NCBI RefSeq assembly: GCF_001270065.2
Contig: NZ_LFYT02000014.1
Location: 39,819-103,818, forward strand
Direction of reading: 5' to 3'
Origin: Limnohabitans planktonicus II-D5
GTDB lineage: Bacteria; Pseudomonadota; Gammaproteobacteria; Burkholderiales; Burkholderiaceae_C
DNA length: 64,000 nucleotides
Shown here one piece after another: positions 9,082 through 19,053 of this stretch. Position 1 is the stretch's first letter. The number at the start of each line of letters is the position of its first letter. The notes below the pieces were generated by a model. It was not told the origin of the DNA and did not search any database. It saw nothing but the letters and a program-made list of their open reading frames with translations. Made by a program: the position numbers and the translations under genes.

Positions 9082-9864
9082 ATGATGAAAAAAGACACCG
9101 CCCTGACTCAGACGCCCACTATTCAAGTGATAGAACGCATTTTCTGTCTGATCGATGTGCTGGCCTCACGCGAAGAAGCCATTTCACTCAAAGAGATCAG
9201 CGAAAAAACAGGCCTTCACCCGTCCACCGCACACCGCATACTCAATGATTTGGCCACCGGACGGTTTGTGGATCGCCCGGAAGCGGGCAACTATCGACTA
9301 GGGATGCGTCTACTGGAGTTGGGCAATCTGGTCAAAGGCCGCTTGAACGTTCGTGATGCGGCGCTTACGCCCATGCGCGAATTGCATAAATTGATCCAGC
9401 AACCCGTCAATCTGAGCATGCGCCAAGGCGATGAAATCGTCTACATCGAGCGCGCCTACAGCGAACGCTCAGGCATGCAGGTTGTTCGCGCCATTGGTGG
9501 GCGGGCACCGTTGCATCTGACATCAGTTGGAAAACTGTTTTTAGCGGCAGACGACCCTATTCGCGTTCGCTCTTACGCCACAAGAACGGGTCTTTCCGGC
9601 CAAACACGCAACAGCATCACGCAATTGCCCGTTCTTGAACGCGAGTTGGCACGGGTCAAGCAATACAGCATTGCCCGAGACAATGAAGAACTCGAACTGG
9701 GTGTGCGTTGCATTGCCGCCGGCATCTATGACGACCAAGGCAAGTTACTGGCCGGTCTGTCGATTTCTGCGCCCGCTGACCGTCTGGATGAAGGCTGGTT
9801 ACCCAAACTGCAAGCCACCGCCCGTGAGATTTCTGCCACTTTGGGCTATGACGCCGATCGGTGA
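9082..9864 (+). CDS. IclR-family transcriptional regulator
   Basis: A 260-residue regulator. The winged helix-turn-helix occupies about residues 10-75 (LKEISEKTGLHPSTAHRILNDL), followed by an IclR effector domain up to about 255 with the usual ALTPMRELH and APLHLTSVGKLFLA segments. The start could be the ATG at 9082 or the adjacent one at 9085; no clear ribosome site separates them. It lies 43 bp after bpt on the same strand and is followed by its own terminator. The target genes and effector are not evident. IclR members often control aromatic or acetate catabolism, but nothing nearby indicates that here. Confidence 0.9.
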   Translation: MMKKDTALTQTPTIQVIERIFCLIDVLASREEAISLKEISEKTGLHPSTAHRILNDLATGRFVDRPEAGNYRLGMRLLELGNLVKGRLNVRDAALTPMRELHKLIQQPVNLSMRQGDEIVYIERAYSERSGMQVVRAIGGRAPLHLTSVGKLFLAADDPIRVRSYATRTGLSGQTRNSITQLPVLERELARVKQYSIARDNEELELGVRCIAAGIYDDQGKLLAGLSISAPADRLDEGWLPKLQATAREISATLGYDADR

Positions 9865-9882
9865 GGGAACCCCGCAAAAAAA

Positions 9883-9901
9883 GCCCCGAGGGGCCTTTTT
9901 T
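9883..9901 (+). terminator. intrinsic terminator after the IclR gene
   Basis: A gcccc/ggggc stem is flanked upstream by A7 and downstream by T6, 18 bp after the stop codon. The A run would also give some termination for the convergent pbpG. Confidence 0.75.
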
Positions 9902-9922
9902 GACATTTAAACCCGAAAAAAA

Positions 9923-11005
9923 TCAACCTGGCAAACGGTTGTCCAAGGCTGAATGCTTGATTGGCAACAGGCCGGGTGAACGTTCAACCCATCGGCGTAC
10001 GCGCTCAGCATCACCTATGCGACTGAGCTTTCCTGCGGAATCGAGAAACACCATGATCAATTTGCGCCCGGCCACTTGTGCCTGCATGACCAGGCATTGC
10101 CCTGCCTCGGAGATATAGCCCGTCTTCTGTAAGCCGATGTCCCACTCGGGATTTTTGACCAATCGGTTGGTGTTGTTGTACTGCAGTGTGCGACGACCCA
10201 CCTCAATTTCTCGACCGTGCGAGGTCGACAACTCACGCAGCACAGGCTCCTTGTAAGCCGCATCCACCAAGGCAGCGAGATCTTTGGCACTGGATTGGTT
10301 TCGGCTAGACAAGCCCGTGGGCTCCACATAACGCGTATCGAACATGCCTAAGGTTCTGGCCCGAGCATTCATGCGTGCCACAAAGGCATCCATGCCACCC
10401 GGAAAAGTGCGCCCCAAGGCGTGAGCTGCCCTGTTTTCACTGGACATCAAGGCCAAATGCAACAAATCACCACGGCTGAGCAAGGTCCCAACGGCCAGTC
10501 GTGAGGAACTGCCTTTTTCTGTATCGACATCGTCTTGGGTGATCGTGATCATCTCTGACATCGACAAATCGGCGTCAGAGATCACCAAACCAGTCATCAA
10601 TTTGGTCAGGGACGCAATGGGCAAAACAGCTTGATCATTCTTGCGGAACAACACCTCCTGAGTGTCCTGATCAATGACCAATGCCACACTGGAACGCAAC
10701 TCCAATGGATCAGCAGTGCTGTGCAAACCTGCCATTTGCCCATACGACACTTTCAAAGGCGCAGCTGCAACACGAGAAGACACCAAGCTCTTGCGAGTGG
10801 CCCCATTGAACTTGAGATTTTTAACGGGTTTGACCGCTGTTTTTTTTGCAGCGACTGCCTGTTTTTTGGATGATTTTTGTGGGGTTTGGGCCTGAGCCAT
10901 CAAAGGCGAAATCATGGCCAAACTCAAACAACTTGCGGCCAGCGCGGAAAAACCTCGCTTTGGCAAAAAAACAAAAAAAACTGATTTGAACAACATGGGC
11001 AGCAT
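9923..11005 (-). CDS. pbpG: D-alanyl-D-alanine endopeptidase (PBP7/8, PbpG-like)
   Basis: Periplasmic serine peptidase of the S11 family that cleaves peptidoglycan cross-links. From the ATG at 11005 the protein has 360 residues. A signal peptide (about 1-35, hydrophobic core ending MAQAQ) is followed by a Lys-rich linker and the catalytic domain. The three penicillin-binding motifs are present: SLTK (SxxK), SEN (SxN) and KTG. An ATG three codons later (10996) is equally possible; the open frame continues upstream, but that region contains no signal-like start. The gene lies 117 bp after leuA on the same strand, beyond the leuA terminator. Confidence 0.9.
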   Translation of the reverse strand: MLPMLFKSVFFVFLPKRGFSALAASCLSLAMISPLMAQAQTPQKSSKKQAVAAKKTAVKPVKNLKFNGATRKSLVSSRVAAAPLKVSYGQMAGLHSTADPLELRSSVALVIDQDTQEVLFRKNDQAVLPIASLTKLMTGLVISDADLSMSEMITITQDDVDTEKGSSSRLAVGTLLSRGDLLHLALMSSENRAAHALGRTFPGGMDAFVARMNARARTLGMFDTRYVEPTGLSSRNQSSAKDLAALVDAAYKEPVLRELSTSHGREIEVGRRTLQYNNTNRLVKNPEWDIGLQKTGYISEAGQCLVMQAQVAGRKLIMVFLDSAGKLSRIGDAERVRRWVERSPGLLPIKHSALDNRLPG

Positions 11006-11052
11006 TGTCAGAAAAATGAATATGTTGATTGTGCCCCAGAGTTTACATAAAT

Positions 11053-11089
11053 AAAAAAGTCGCGCAAGAACAATAACTTGCGCGACTTT
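11053..11089 (-). terminator. strong terminator of the leuA genes
   Basis: A perfect 13-bp inverted repeat (aaagtcgcgcaag and its complement) encloses an 8-nt loop. On the minus strand it ends in a T6 run. It lies 34 bp after the leuA stop and separates the leu genes from pbpG. Confidence 0.9.
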
Positions 11090-11122
11090 ATTGAAGTCGG
11101 TAATTACCCAAAAAGAATTCAA

Positions 11123-12661
11123 TTACCCTTGTGCAGCCACCCTGTCTGCCTTACTTTGAAGTTTATTGAGTGCGCTCAGATACGCCTTGGCAGAAGCCAC
11201 GACAATGTCCGGGTCAGATCCAACACCGTTGACGACGCGACCACTGTTTTGCAAACGCACCGTCACTTCGCCCTGGCTTTCGGTTGAGCCGCTGATGGCG
11301 TTGACCGAATACAGCACCATTTCGGCACCACTTTTGATGTGTGACTCGATGGCCTTCAAAGACGCATCGACCGGGCCATTGCCATCCGACTCAGTCCGCA
11401 CCTCTTTGCCTTCGACTGTGAAAACCACTGTTGCATGAGGGCGCTCACCGGTTTCGCTGTGCTGTGACATCGAAACAAAGCCGTATTGCTCTTTTTCAGC
11501 CGTCACGCTTTCGTCACCCACCAACGCCAGGATGTCCTCGTCAAAAATCTCGCTCTTGCGATCGGCCAATTCCTTGAACTTGGCAAAGGCGTTGTTGATT
11601 TCGGTCTCGCTGTCCAAAGTGACACCTAAATCTTGCAAACGCTGTTTGAATGCATTGCGGCCACTGAGCTTGCCCAACACGATCTTGTTGGTGGTCCAGC
11701 CCACGTCTTCGGCGCGCATGATTTCGTAAGTGTCACGCGCCTTGAGTACGCCGTCCTGATGAATGCCAGAGGCGTGGGCAAAGGCGTTGGCACCCACCAC
11801 CGCTTTGTTGGGCTGAACCACAAAACCGGTGGTCTGGCTGACCATTCGGCTGGCGGCCACGATGTGGCTGGTGTCAATGCCGATGTCGAGGCCAAAGTAG
11901 TCGCGCCGCGTTTTAACCGCCATGACCACTTCTTCGAGCGAGCAATTGCCCGCACGCTCGCCCAAGCCGTTGATGGTGCATTCGACTTGACGGGCTCCGC
12001 CGATCTTCACGCCAGCCAAGGAGTTGGCCACCGCCATGCCCAAGTCGTTGTGACAATGCACGGACCAAATCGCTTTGTCGGAGTTGGGAATGCGCTCGCG
12101 CAAAGTACGGATGAACTCGCCATAAAGTTCGGGTACGGCATAACCCACGGTATCGGGCACATTGATGGTGGTAGCACCCTCGGCAATCACTGCTTCGAGC
12201 ACGCGGCACAAGAAGTCCATCTCACTGCGGTAACCGTCTTCAGGACTGAACTCGACATCACCCACCAAATTACGGGCGAAGCGGACCGATTGCTTGGCCT
12301 GCTCAAACACCTGGTCAGGCGTCATGCGCAGTTTCTTCTCCATGTGCAGGGGCGACGTGGCAATGAAGGTGTGAATGCGGCCGCTGTTGGCGCCTTTGAG
12401 GGCCTCAGCCGCACGCGAGATGTCGCGGTCATTGGCGCGGGACAAAGAACAAATGGTGGAATCCTTGATCGCGTCGGCAATGCTTTTGACCGCCTCGAAA
12501 TCGCCATTGGAGCTGGCGGCAAAACCGGCTTCGATCACGTCCACGCGCAGGCGCTCCAGCTGGCGGGCAATGCGCAGCTTCTCGTCGCGTGTCATGGAGG
12601 CGCCGGGCGATTGCTCGCCGTCGCGCAAGGTGGTGTCAAAAATAATCAGTTTGTCTGCCAT
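11123..12661 (-). CDS. leuA: 2-isopropylmalate synthase, short bacterial class (LeuA1)
   Basis: Condenses acetyl-CoA with 2-ketoisovalerate, the committed step of leucine synthesis. The protein has 512 residues. The TIM-barrel HMGL-like domain begins with the signature [13 protein letters not shown] at residues 8-20 and holds the metal-binding [12 protein letters not shown] motif (near residue 200). A linker and the C-terminal allosteric domain that binds leucine follow from about residue 370. Its ATG overlaps the end of the upstream second leuA gene by 16 nt, so it is probably translationally coupled. This is the usual leuA class of proteobacteria, located in the standard ilvIHC-pssA-leuA neighbourhood. 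Confidence 0.95.
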   Translation of the reverse strand: MADKLIIFDTTLRDGEQSPGASMTRDEKLRIARQLERLRVDVIEAGFAASSNGDFEAVKSIADAIKDSTICSLSRANDRDISRAAEALKGANSGRIHTFIATSPLHMEKKLRMTPDQVFEQAKQSVRFARNLVGDVEFSPEDGYRSEMDFLCRVLEAVIAEGATTINVPDTVGYAVPELYGEFIRTLRERIPNSDKAIWSVHCHNDLGMAVANSLAGVKIGGARQVECTINGLGERAGNCSLEEVVMAVKTRRDYFGLDIGIDTSHIVAASRMVSQTTGFVVQPNKAVVGANAFAHASGIHQDGVLKARDTYEIMRAEDVGWTTNKIVLGKLSGRNAFKQRLQDLGVTLDSETEINNAFAKFKELADRKSEIFDEDILALVGDESVTAEKEQYGFVSMSQHSETGERPHATVVFTVEGKEVRTESDGNGPVDASLKAIESHIKSGAEMVLYSVNAISGSTESQGEVTVRLQNSGRVVNGVGSDPDIVVASAKAYLSALNKLQSKADRVAAQG

Positions 12662-14337
12662 ATGGCCTCCTGGGTGTGTACTTCCATGCCTGTGCGATTA
12701 AGGCCCGACAGGATAGCCTTGAGCGAGGCGGCCACAATGTCAGCGTCGCGGCCGACGCCAAACAAGGTCCGCTCGCCAATGCGAAGCTCTATGTAGGCCA
12801 ACGCCTGGGCGTTGGCACCTCCGCTGACGGCGTGCTCATGGTAATCGAGCACTCGCACGGTTTTAGCCAGACCGGATTGCAAGCCGTTCACAAAAGCATC
12901 AATCGGACCGTTGCCTTGGCCGTCAATGTCAATCGTGCGACCGGCCCACCGCACCTGGGCCTGCAACCGCACCTGCTTGTCCGCCGCAGGCTGAACGGCG
13001 TGGCCCAGCAGTAGGTGGTCTCCCAGCCTGTACTCGCGCTCAAACAGGCCATGGATGTCTCGGGCCGACTGCTCTTTACCGGTGCCGTCCATCACATGCT
13101 GAACCACTTGGCTGAACTCAATTTGCAGGCGCCTGGGCAACTCCAGGCCGTATTCGCTCTCCAACAGGTAAGCGATGCCGCCCTTGCCCGACTGACTGTT
13201 AACGCGGATCACCGCCTCGTAGCTGCGGCCCAGGTCCTTGGGGTCCAGCGGCAGGTAAGGCATGTCCCAAATGTCACCCTCTTGGCGGGCGGCAAAGGCT
13301 TTTTTGATGGCGTCTTGGTGCGAGCCCGAAAACGAGGTGTAAACCAAATCTCCCGCATAAGGGTGGCGGGGGTGCACGGGCAGCTGGTTGCACAGCTCCA
13401 CGGTGCGGCGAACCTCATCAATGTCCGACAGGTCAAGGCCCGGTGCCACGCCCTGCGAATACAAGTTGAGCGCCACATTCACCAGGTCCAGGTTGCCGGT
13501 GCGCTCGCCGTTGCCAAAGAGGCAGCCTTCGAGCCGGTCTGCGCCAGCCATCACCGCAAACTCGCCCGCGGCCGTGCCTGTGCCTCTGTCGTTGTGGGGA
13601 TGCACAGACAAAACCAGGCAGTCGCGGCGTGCCAAGTGGCGGTGCATCCACTCGATCATGTCGGCAAAAATATTGGGCGTGGAGTGCTCCACGGTCGATG
13701 GCAAATTGATGATGCACTTGTGCTGCGGCGTGGGTTGCCACACCTCGGTCACCGCATCGACCACGCGCTTGGCAAAGTGCAATTCGGTGCCAGAAAACAT
13801 CTCTGGCGAATACTGGAAGACCCACTCGGTGGCAGGCTGCTCAGCAGCCAGGGACTTGAAAAGGCTGGCGTTTTCCACGGCCAAATCCACAATGCCGTCC
13901 TCCGACAGGCCCAACACCACGCGGCGCATGACCGGGGCCGTGGCGTTGTAGAGGTGAACAATCGCCCGCCGAGCGCCGTGCAATGCCTCAAAGGTGCGGC
14001 GAATCAGGTGCTCACGCGCCTGACTGAGCACCTGGATGGTGACGTCCGGCGGGATCAGATCCTCGTCGATGAGCTTGCGCACAAAATCAAACTCCACCTG
14101 CGAAGACGAAGGAAAACCCACCTCGATTTCTTTGAAGCCCATGGCCACCAAGAGCTCAAACATGCGCAATTTGCGCGCCATATCCATGGGCTCGATCAAG
14201 GACTGGTTGCCATCGCGCAGGTCCACGCTGCACCAAATCGGCGGGCGGGTGAGGACGGCGTCAGGCCACTGGCGGTCATTCAGGCCCACCGGTGCGAAGG
14301 GCTTGTATTTGCTGGCGGGGTTCTTCAACATGGTCAT
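12646..14337 (-). CDS. leuA: 2-isopropylmalate synthase, long class (LeuA2, yeast/actinobacterial type)
   Basis: A second isopropylmalate synthase of 563 residues from the ATG at 14337. The catalytic domain shows [17 protein letters not shown], the long-class counterpart of the DTTLRDGEQ motif. It also has [16 protein letters not shown] (metal-binding HxH region) and [12 protein letters not shown]. The C-terminal LeuA allosteric domain (about 430-555) ends ILSGLNRTG. An N-terminal extension ([12 protein letters not shown]) is typical of this class. The frame stays open upstream to about 14508, but that part overlaps the attenuator and leader peptide, so 14337 is preferred. It overlaps leuA1 by 16 nt. 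Having both classes side by side is unusual. Confidence 0.93.
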   Translation of the reverse strand: MTMLKNPASKYKPFAPVGLNDRQWPDAVLTRPPIWCSVDLRDGNQSLIEPMDMARKLRMFELLVAMGFKEIEVGFPSSSQVEFDFVRKLIDEDLIPPDVTIQVLSQAREHLIRRTFEALHGARRAIVHLYNATAPVMRRVVLGLSEDGIVDLAVENASLFKSLAAEQPATEWVFQYSPEMFSGTELHFAKRVVDAVTEVWQPTPQHKCIINLPSTVEHSTPNIFADMIEWMHRHLARRDCLVLSVHPHNDRGTGTAAGEFAVMAGADRLEGCLFGNGERTGNLDLVNVALNLYSQGVAPGLDLSDIDEVRRTVELCNQLPVHPRHPYAGDLVYTSFSGSHQDAIKKAFAARQEGDIWDMPYLPLDPKDLGRSYEAVIRVNSQSGKGGIAYLLESEYGLELPRRLQIEFSQVVQHVMDGTGKEQSARDIHGLFEREYRLGDHLLLGHAVQPAADKQVRLQAQVRWAGRTIDIDGQGNGPIDAFVNGLQSGLAKTVRVLDYHEHAVSGGANAQALAYIELRIGERTLFGVGRDADIVAASLKAILSGLNRTGMEVHTQEAIWQTN

Positions 14338-14380
14338 GGTGTGTTCAGGTGAAAAATGTTCGGGGGGATCCGGCAGCCCA

Positions 14381-14417
14381 AAAGAAAACGGCCCGCTGCT
14401 GGTGCAAACGGGCCGTT
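14381..14417 (-). promoter_or_regulatory. leu attenuator: intrinsic terminator with competing antiterminator
   Basis: On the minus strand AACGGCCCG and CGGGCCGTT make a perfect 9-bp stem (14409-14417 with 14387-14395) around a 13-nt loop, followed by TTCTTTT. It lies between the Leu-rich leader peptide and leuA2. The hexamer ACGGGC just after the Leu codons (14450-14455) can pair with GCCCGT (14408-14413), which includes the 5' arm of the terminator. That gives the mutually exclusive structures expected of ribosome-mediated attenuation. The pairing was worked out by eye. Confidence 0.78.
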
Positions 14418-14438
14418 GACTGGGAACACGCGTGCGCG

Positions 14439-14492
14439 CTATCGTCTCTGCCCGTGTGGCAGTAGCAGTAGTGCGAACAAATAAAATTTCAT
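14439..14492 (-). CDS. leuL: leucine-rich leader peptide of the leuA genes (leuL-like)
   Basis: A 17-codon frame reading [17 protein letters not shown]. It has four consecutive Leu codons (CTA CTG CTA CTG, 14460-14471) and a fifth Leu two codons before. A transcription terminator follows within 25 nt of the stop. Size, run of pathway-specific codons and position before leuA2 match leader peptides that sense charged tRNA-Leu. No Shine-Dalgarno precedes the ATG, but an extended -10 box ends 6 nt before it, so the transcript may be leaderless. The peptide call is inference from architecture; the codons and hairpin are seen directly. Confidence 0.78.
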   Translation of the reverse strand: MKFYLFALLLLPHGQRR

Positions 14493-14498
14493 ACAAAC

Positions 14499-14507
14499 AC
14501 TGTAGCA
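14499..14507 (-). promoter_or_regulatory. extended -10 promoter candidate for the leu leader
   Basis: TGCTACAGT on the minus strand fits an extended -10 element. Transcription would begin at or next to the A of the leader-peptide ATG at 14492. No convincing -35 box is seen at standard spacing. Confidence 0.4.
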
Positions 14508-14540
14508 CAGTTCAAAACCCGAACTGTCGTGCAGTGGACA

Positions 14541-15362
14541 TCACTGATGAAGACCCCGTTCATCGGGCTCGTCGGTGGAGGTGCTGATCATGCTGGTGGG
14601 CTGGCCTTTGGCTTTGCGCCAGATGTAAACCACATAGCCACTCAAGCCATAAGCCACAAACAATCCGAACAAAATGGTAGGTGGGTCGATGTTTACAGCC
14701 GCTATACCCAAGGCCACCAAAACCAAGGTTGCAAAAGGTACGCTCTTTTTCATGTGCATGTCTTTGAAACTGTAAAACGGCACATTGGTCACCATGGTCA
14801 GACCCGCAAACAGGCACACGGCAAACATGCCCCAAGCGACGGTTTTGGCGGGTACGGCATTTTCAAACATGATCCAGACAAAACCCATGACCAAAGCGGC
14901 TGCCGCAGGCGATGGCAAACCCTGAAAGTAGCGCTTATCCACCACAGCGGTGTTCACATTGAAGCGAGCAAGGCGCAGCGCTGCACAGGCGCAATACACA
15001 AAAGCGGCAATCCAGCCCCATCGACCCAACTCTTTGAGGGTCCAGACATAGGCGATCAAGGCCGGGGCCGCACCAAAGGACACCATGTCCGAGAGCGAAT
15101 CCATCTGCTCGCCAAAAGCGCTTTGGGTATTGGTCATGCGGGCAACGCGGCCGTCCAGACTGTCCAGCACCATGGCACAAAAAATGCCCACAGTGGCCAA
15201 ATCGAAACGGCCGTTGATGGCCATGACCACCGCATAAAAACCCGCAAACAGGGCCGCCAAAGTGATCATGTTGGGGAGCATGTAAATGCCCTTGGAAGGT
15301 TTGCGCACGGACACCACGGCCTGCGCCTCTTCACCACTGTCGTTGTCGTTGATTTTGCTCAT
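14541..15362 (-). CDS. pssA: CDP-diacylglycerol-serine O-phosphatidyltransferase PssA
   Basis: Integral membrane enzyme making phosphatidylserine, the precursor of phosphatidylethanolamine. The protein has 273 residues from the ATG at 15362, with AGGA 8 nt upstream. The CDP-alcohol phosphotransferase motif D-G-x2-A-R-x8-G-x3-D-x3-D is intact, starting at DSLDGRVAR and ending with FGEQMDSLSD. Around eight hydrophobic segments follow the polar N-terminus of about 25 residues. It lies between ilvC and the leuA genes, a conserved position in Burkholderiales. A terminator separates it from ilvC, so it may have its own promoter. Confidence 0.94.
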   Translation of the reverse strand: MSKINDNDSGEEAQAVVSVRKPSKGIYMLPNMITLAALFAGFYAVVMAINGRFDLATVGIFCAMVLDSLDGRVARMTNTQSAFGEQMDSLSDMVSFGAAPALIAYVWTLKELGRWGWIAAFVYCACAALRLARFNVNTAVVDKRYFQGLPSPAAAALVMGFVWIMFENAVPAKTVAWGMFAVCLFAGLTMVTNVPFYSFKDMHMKKSVPFATLVLVALGIAAVNIDPPTILFGLFVAYGLSGYVVYIWRKAKGQPTSMISTSTDEPDERGLHQ

Positions 15363-15431
15363 CGTCTGTTCCTGTTGCGTTTTTTCCGACCATCGCTTGT
15401 CAGCCAAGTTTAAAGCAGTCGACTCGCCCAC

Positions 15432-15459
15432 AAAAAAGGCCACCGAGGTGGCCTTTTTT
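15432..15459 (-). terminator. terminator between ilvC and pssA
   Basis: A6, a ggccacc/ggtggcc stem and T6 form a symmetric intrinsic terminator 17 bp after the ilvC stop. It marks the end of the ilvIHC operon. Confidence 0.87.
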
Positions 15460-15475
15460 ACACGCACACAAGCGA

Positions 15476-16525
<1,050 letters not shown>

Positions 16526-16531
16526 TTAAGT

Positions 16532-17023
16532 TTAGACGCGCAGGATGCGCTCGCCTCGCCCGATACCGCATGCACCCGTGCGCACGGTTTCCAAAATAGC
16601 GCTGCGGTCGATCGCCTCCAAAAAGGCGTCGTTCTTGGATTGGTCGCCGGTGAGCTCAACGGTGTAGCTCTTGTCGGTGACATCAATCACACGGCCTCGA
16701 AAGATGTCGGCCATGCGTTTCATTTCTTCGCGTTCCTTACCCACGGCACGCACTTTCACGAGCATCAACTCACGCTCGGTGTAGGCACCTTCGGTCAGGT
16801 CCACGACCTTCACCACCTCGATCAGGCGGTTCAGGTGCTTGGTGATCTGCTCAATCACATCATCCGAACCTGTGGTCTGGATGGTCATGCGCGACAGGCT
16901 GGGGTCTTCGGTCGGGGCCACGGTCAAGGACTCGATGTTGTAGCCACGGGCCGAAAACAGGCCCACCACGCGGGACAAAGCGCCCGCTTCGTTTTCAATC
17001 AATACAGCAATGATGTGTTTCAT
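16532..17023 (-). CDS. ilvH: acetolactate synthase small (regulatory) subunit IlvH
   Basis: A 163-residue ACT-domain protein that activates the large subunit and confers valine feedback inhibition. It begins MKHIIAVLIENEAGALSRV, the typical ACT start. The first ACT domain covers about residues 1-78 and a C-terminal ACT-like domain about 82-160. It is separated from the large-subunit gene by 2 bp and from ilvC by 39 bp, so the three genes are one transcription unit. Confidence 0.96.
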   Translation of the reverse strand: MKHIIAVLIENEAGALSRVVGLFSARGYNIESLTVAPTEDPSLSRMTIQTTGSDDVIEQITKHLNRLIEVVKVVDLTEGAYTERELMLVKVRAVGKEREEMKRMADIFRGRVIDVTDKSYTVELTGDQSKNDAFLEAIDRSAILETVRTGACGIGRGERILRV

Positions 17024-17025
17024 GA

Positions 17026-18789
17026 TTACAGATCCTCCGCGCCCATGATCATCTCGGTGATGCCCTTGCCAGCCTGAACCATGGGGAACACGTTCTCAGT
17101 AGGGTCTGTGCGAATGTCCAGGAAAACCGTGCGATCCTTGAGCCTGCGGGCTTCGCGCAAGGCGGGCTCCACATCCTCCGGCTTTTCCACCAAGATGCCG
17201 ACGTGGCCATAGGCCTCCGCCAACTTCACGAAGTTGGGCAAAGCATCCATGTAGCTGTGGCTGTAACGACCGGAGTAATCAATCTCCTGCCACTGGCGCA
17301 CCATGCCCAAGTAACCGTTGTTCAGGGCCACAACTTTGATGGGGGTGTTGTATTGCAGACAGGTCGACAGTTCCTGAATGCACATCTGCACAGAGCCTTC
17401 GCCCGTCACGCAAAACACTTCGCTGTCCGGCTTGGCCAGTTTGATTCCCATGGCATAGGGAATTCCCACGCCCATGGTGCCCAGACCGCCAGAGTTGATC
17501 CAGCGGCGTGGTTCGTTGAACTTGTAGTACTGCGCAGCCCACATCTGGTGCTGCCCCACATCGGAAGTGATATATGCATCAGCATCCTTGGTCATGTCCC
17601 ACAAGGTCTCGATGACCTTTTGAGGCTTGATGACCACGCTGTTGTTGCTGTCGTACTTCATGCAAGCGCGGCTGCGCCAGCCTTCGACCGTTTCCCACCA
17701 CTGAGCCAAGGCCTGTGCGTCGGGCTTGAGGCCTGAATCGCGGATCATGGCCATGAGTTCTGTCAGCACATCTTTCACGTCGCCCACGATCGGCACGTCC
17801 ACCTTGACTCGCTTGGAGATGCTGGACGGGTCGATGTCGACGTGGATGATCTTGCGGTCCACCGAAGCAAAGTGCTTGGGGTTGCCGATCACGCGGTCAT
17901 CAAAGCGCGCACCCACGGCCAACAACACATCGCAGTTTTGCATGGCATTGTTGGCTTCCAGCGTGCCATGCATGCCAAGCATGCCCAGAAAACGGCGGTC
18001 AGTGGCAGGAAAAGCCCCCAAACCCATCAATGTGTTGGTGACCGGCGCGTTCAGCATGTCCACCAAAGCACGCAGCTCTGCGCTGGCATTGCTCAGCAGA
18101 ACGCCCCCGCCTGTGTAGATGTATGGGCGCTTGGCCGCCATCAACAACTGCAAAGCCTTGCGAATCTGACCACCGTGACCTTTGCGCACGGGGTTGTAAG
18201 AGCGCATTTCCACCGTCTCAGGGTAGCCCGAGTAAGGCACTTTGTTGAAAGAAACGTCTTTGGGCACGTCCACCACCACAGGGCCGGGGCGGCCGCTGCG
18301 CGCGATGTGGAAGGCTTTTTTCATGACCTCGGCCATGTCCTTGGCGTCTTTGACCAGGAAGTTGTGCTTCACGATTGGGCGGGTAATGCCCACTGTGTCG
18401 CACTCCTGGAATGCGTCAAGGCCAATGGCCGCAGTGGGCACTTGGCCACTGATGATGACCATGGGAATACTGTCCATGTATGCGGTGGCGATGCCCGTCA
18501 CAGCATTGGTCAGACCGGGACCCGAAGTGACCAGCGCCACACCCACTTCGCCCGTGGCACGGGCGAAGCCGTCAGCCGCATGCACAGCAGCTTGTTCGTG
18601 GCGCACCAGAACGTGCTGAATGGTGTCTTGCTTGTAAAAAGCGTCGTAAATGTGCAAAACGGCACCGCCGGGGTAACCCCAGACGTACTGCACGTTTTCA
18701 GCTTGGAGCGCTTTGACGAGAATTTCTGCGCCGCGCAATTCTTGAGCGCCCGCAGGGGACTTTGCCGTATCGGCCTTGTTCATTTCCAT
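17026..18789 (-). CDS. ilvI: acetolactate synthase large subunit (ilvI/ilvB type)
   Basis: Thiamine-diphosphate enzyme forming acetolactate or acetohydroxybutyrate, about 587 residues. Three domains are visible: the N-terminal Pyr domain with the catalytic Glu in VRHEQAAVHAADG, the central FAD/Rossmann domain (about 210-350), and the C-terminal PP domain with VTGEGSVQMCIQEL. The metal site reads GEG rather than the textbook GDG; to my knowledge this is common in Burkholderiales and still acidic. The ATG at 18789 follows AAGG at about 7 nt. It is first in the ilvIHC operon and divergent from the sigma factor gene. Confidence 0.95.
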   Translation of the reverse strand: MEMNKADTAKSPAGAQELRGAEILVKALQAENVQYVWGYPGGAVLHIYDAFYKQDTIQHVLVRHEQAAVHAADGFARATGEVGVALVTSGPGLTNAVTGIATAYMDSIPMVIISGQVPTAAIGLDAFQECDTVGITRPIVKHNFLVKDAKDMAEVMKKAFHIARSGRPGPVVVDVPKDVSFNKVPYSGYPETVEMRSYNPVRKGHGGQIRKALQLLMAAKRPYIYTGGGVLLSNASAELRALVDMLNAPVTNTLMGLGAFPATDRRFLGMLGMHGTLEANNAMQNCDVLLAVGARFDDRVIGNPKHFASVDRKIIHVDIDPSSISKRVKVDVPIVGDVKDVLTELMAMIRDSGLKPDAQALAQWWETVEGWRSRACMKYDSNNSVVIKPQKVIETLWDMTKDADAYITSDVGQHQMWAAQYYKFNEPRRWINSGGLGTMGVGIPYAMGIKLAKPDSEVFCVTGEGSVQMCIQELSTCLQYNTPIKVVALNNGYLGMVRQWQEIDYSGRYSHSYMDALPNFVKLAEAYGHVGILVEKPEDVEPALREARRLKDRTVFLDIRTDPTENVFPMVQAGKGITEMIMGAEDL

Positions 18790-18826
18790 ATTCAACCTTT
18801 GTGAATTTCTCTAACGAAAAACCTTG

Positions 18827-18976
18827 GGTGCCCCTAGGCTCGACTCTTGTGAAGTGGCTTTGGGACTTGAGACCACAGACATGGGCACCAAACTGTAAAA
18901 GTACCGGACTGTGATCCGTTTGCTTTTTTTCAATTGCAATCGCGCATTATCGCACTTGTCTTTAGTCATTTTTCAA
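18827..18976 (-). promoter_or_regulatory. candidate ilvI promoter and structured leader
   Basis: TGCGATAAT at about 18946-18954 is an extended -10 candidate, with TTGAAA at 18971-18976 as a -35, although the 19-nt spacing is long. The resulting leader of about 150 nt contains GGTGCCC and GGGCACC (18883-18889 and 18827-18833). These could close a long stem just before GGTTTTT. No branched-chain-rich leader peptide is seen here. Low confidence, by eye only. Confidence 0.35.
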
Positions 18977-19053
18977 GCTTCTTCAGACAAACCATTGGCA
19001 ATGCCATAATTCAGGTTCATTGATCAGGGATTGACCCGAAGTTCCTGACATTT

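Noticed and set aside
14338..14508. N-terminal extension of the second leuA
   Set aside because: It overlaps the leader peptide and terminator in another frame; the family N-terminus begins at 14337.
17400..17460. GEG instead of GDG in the acetolactate synthase as a defect
   Set aside because: The acidic side chain is retained and, as far as I know, this form is common in Burkholderiales.
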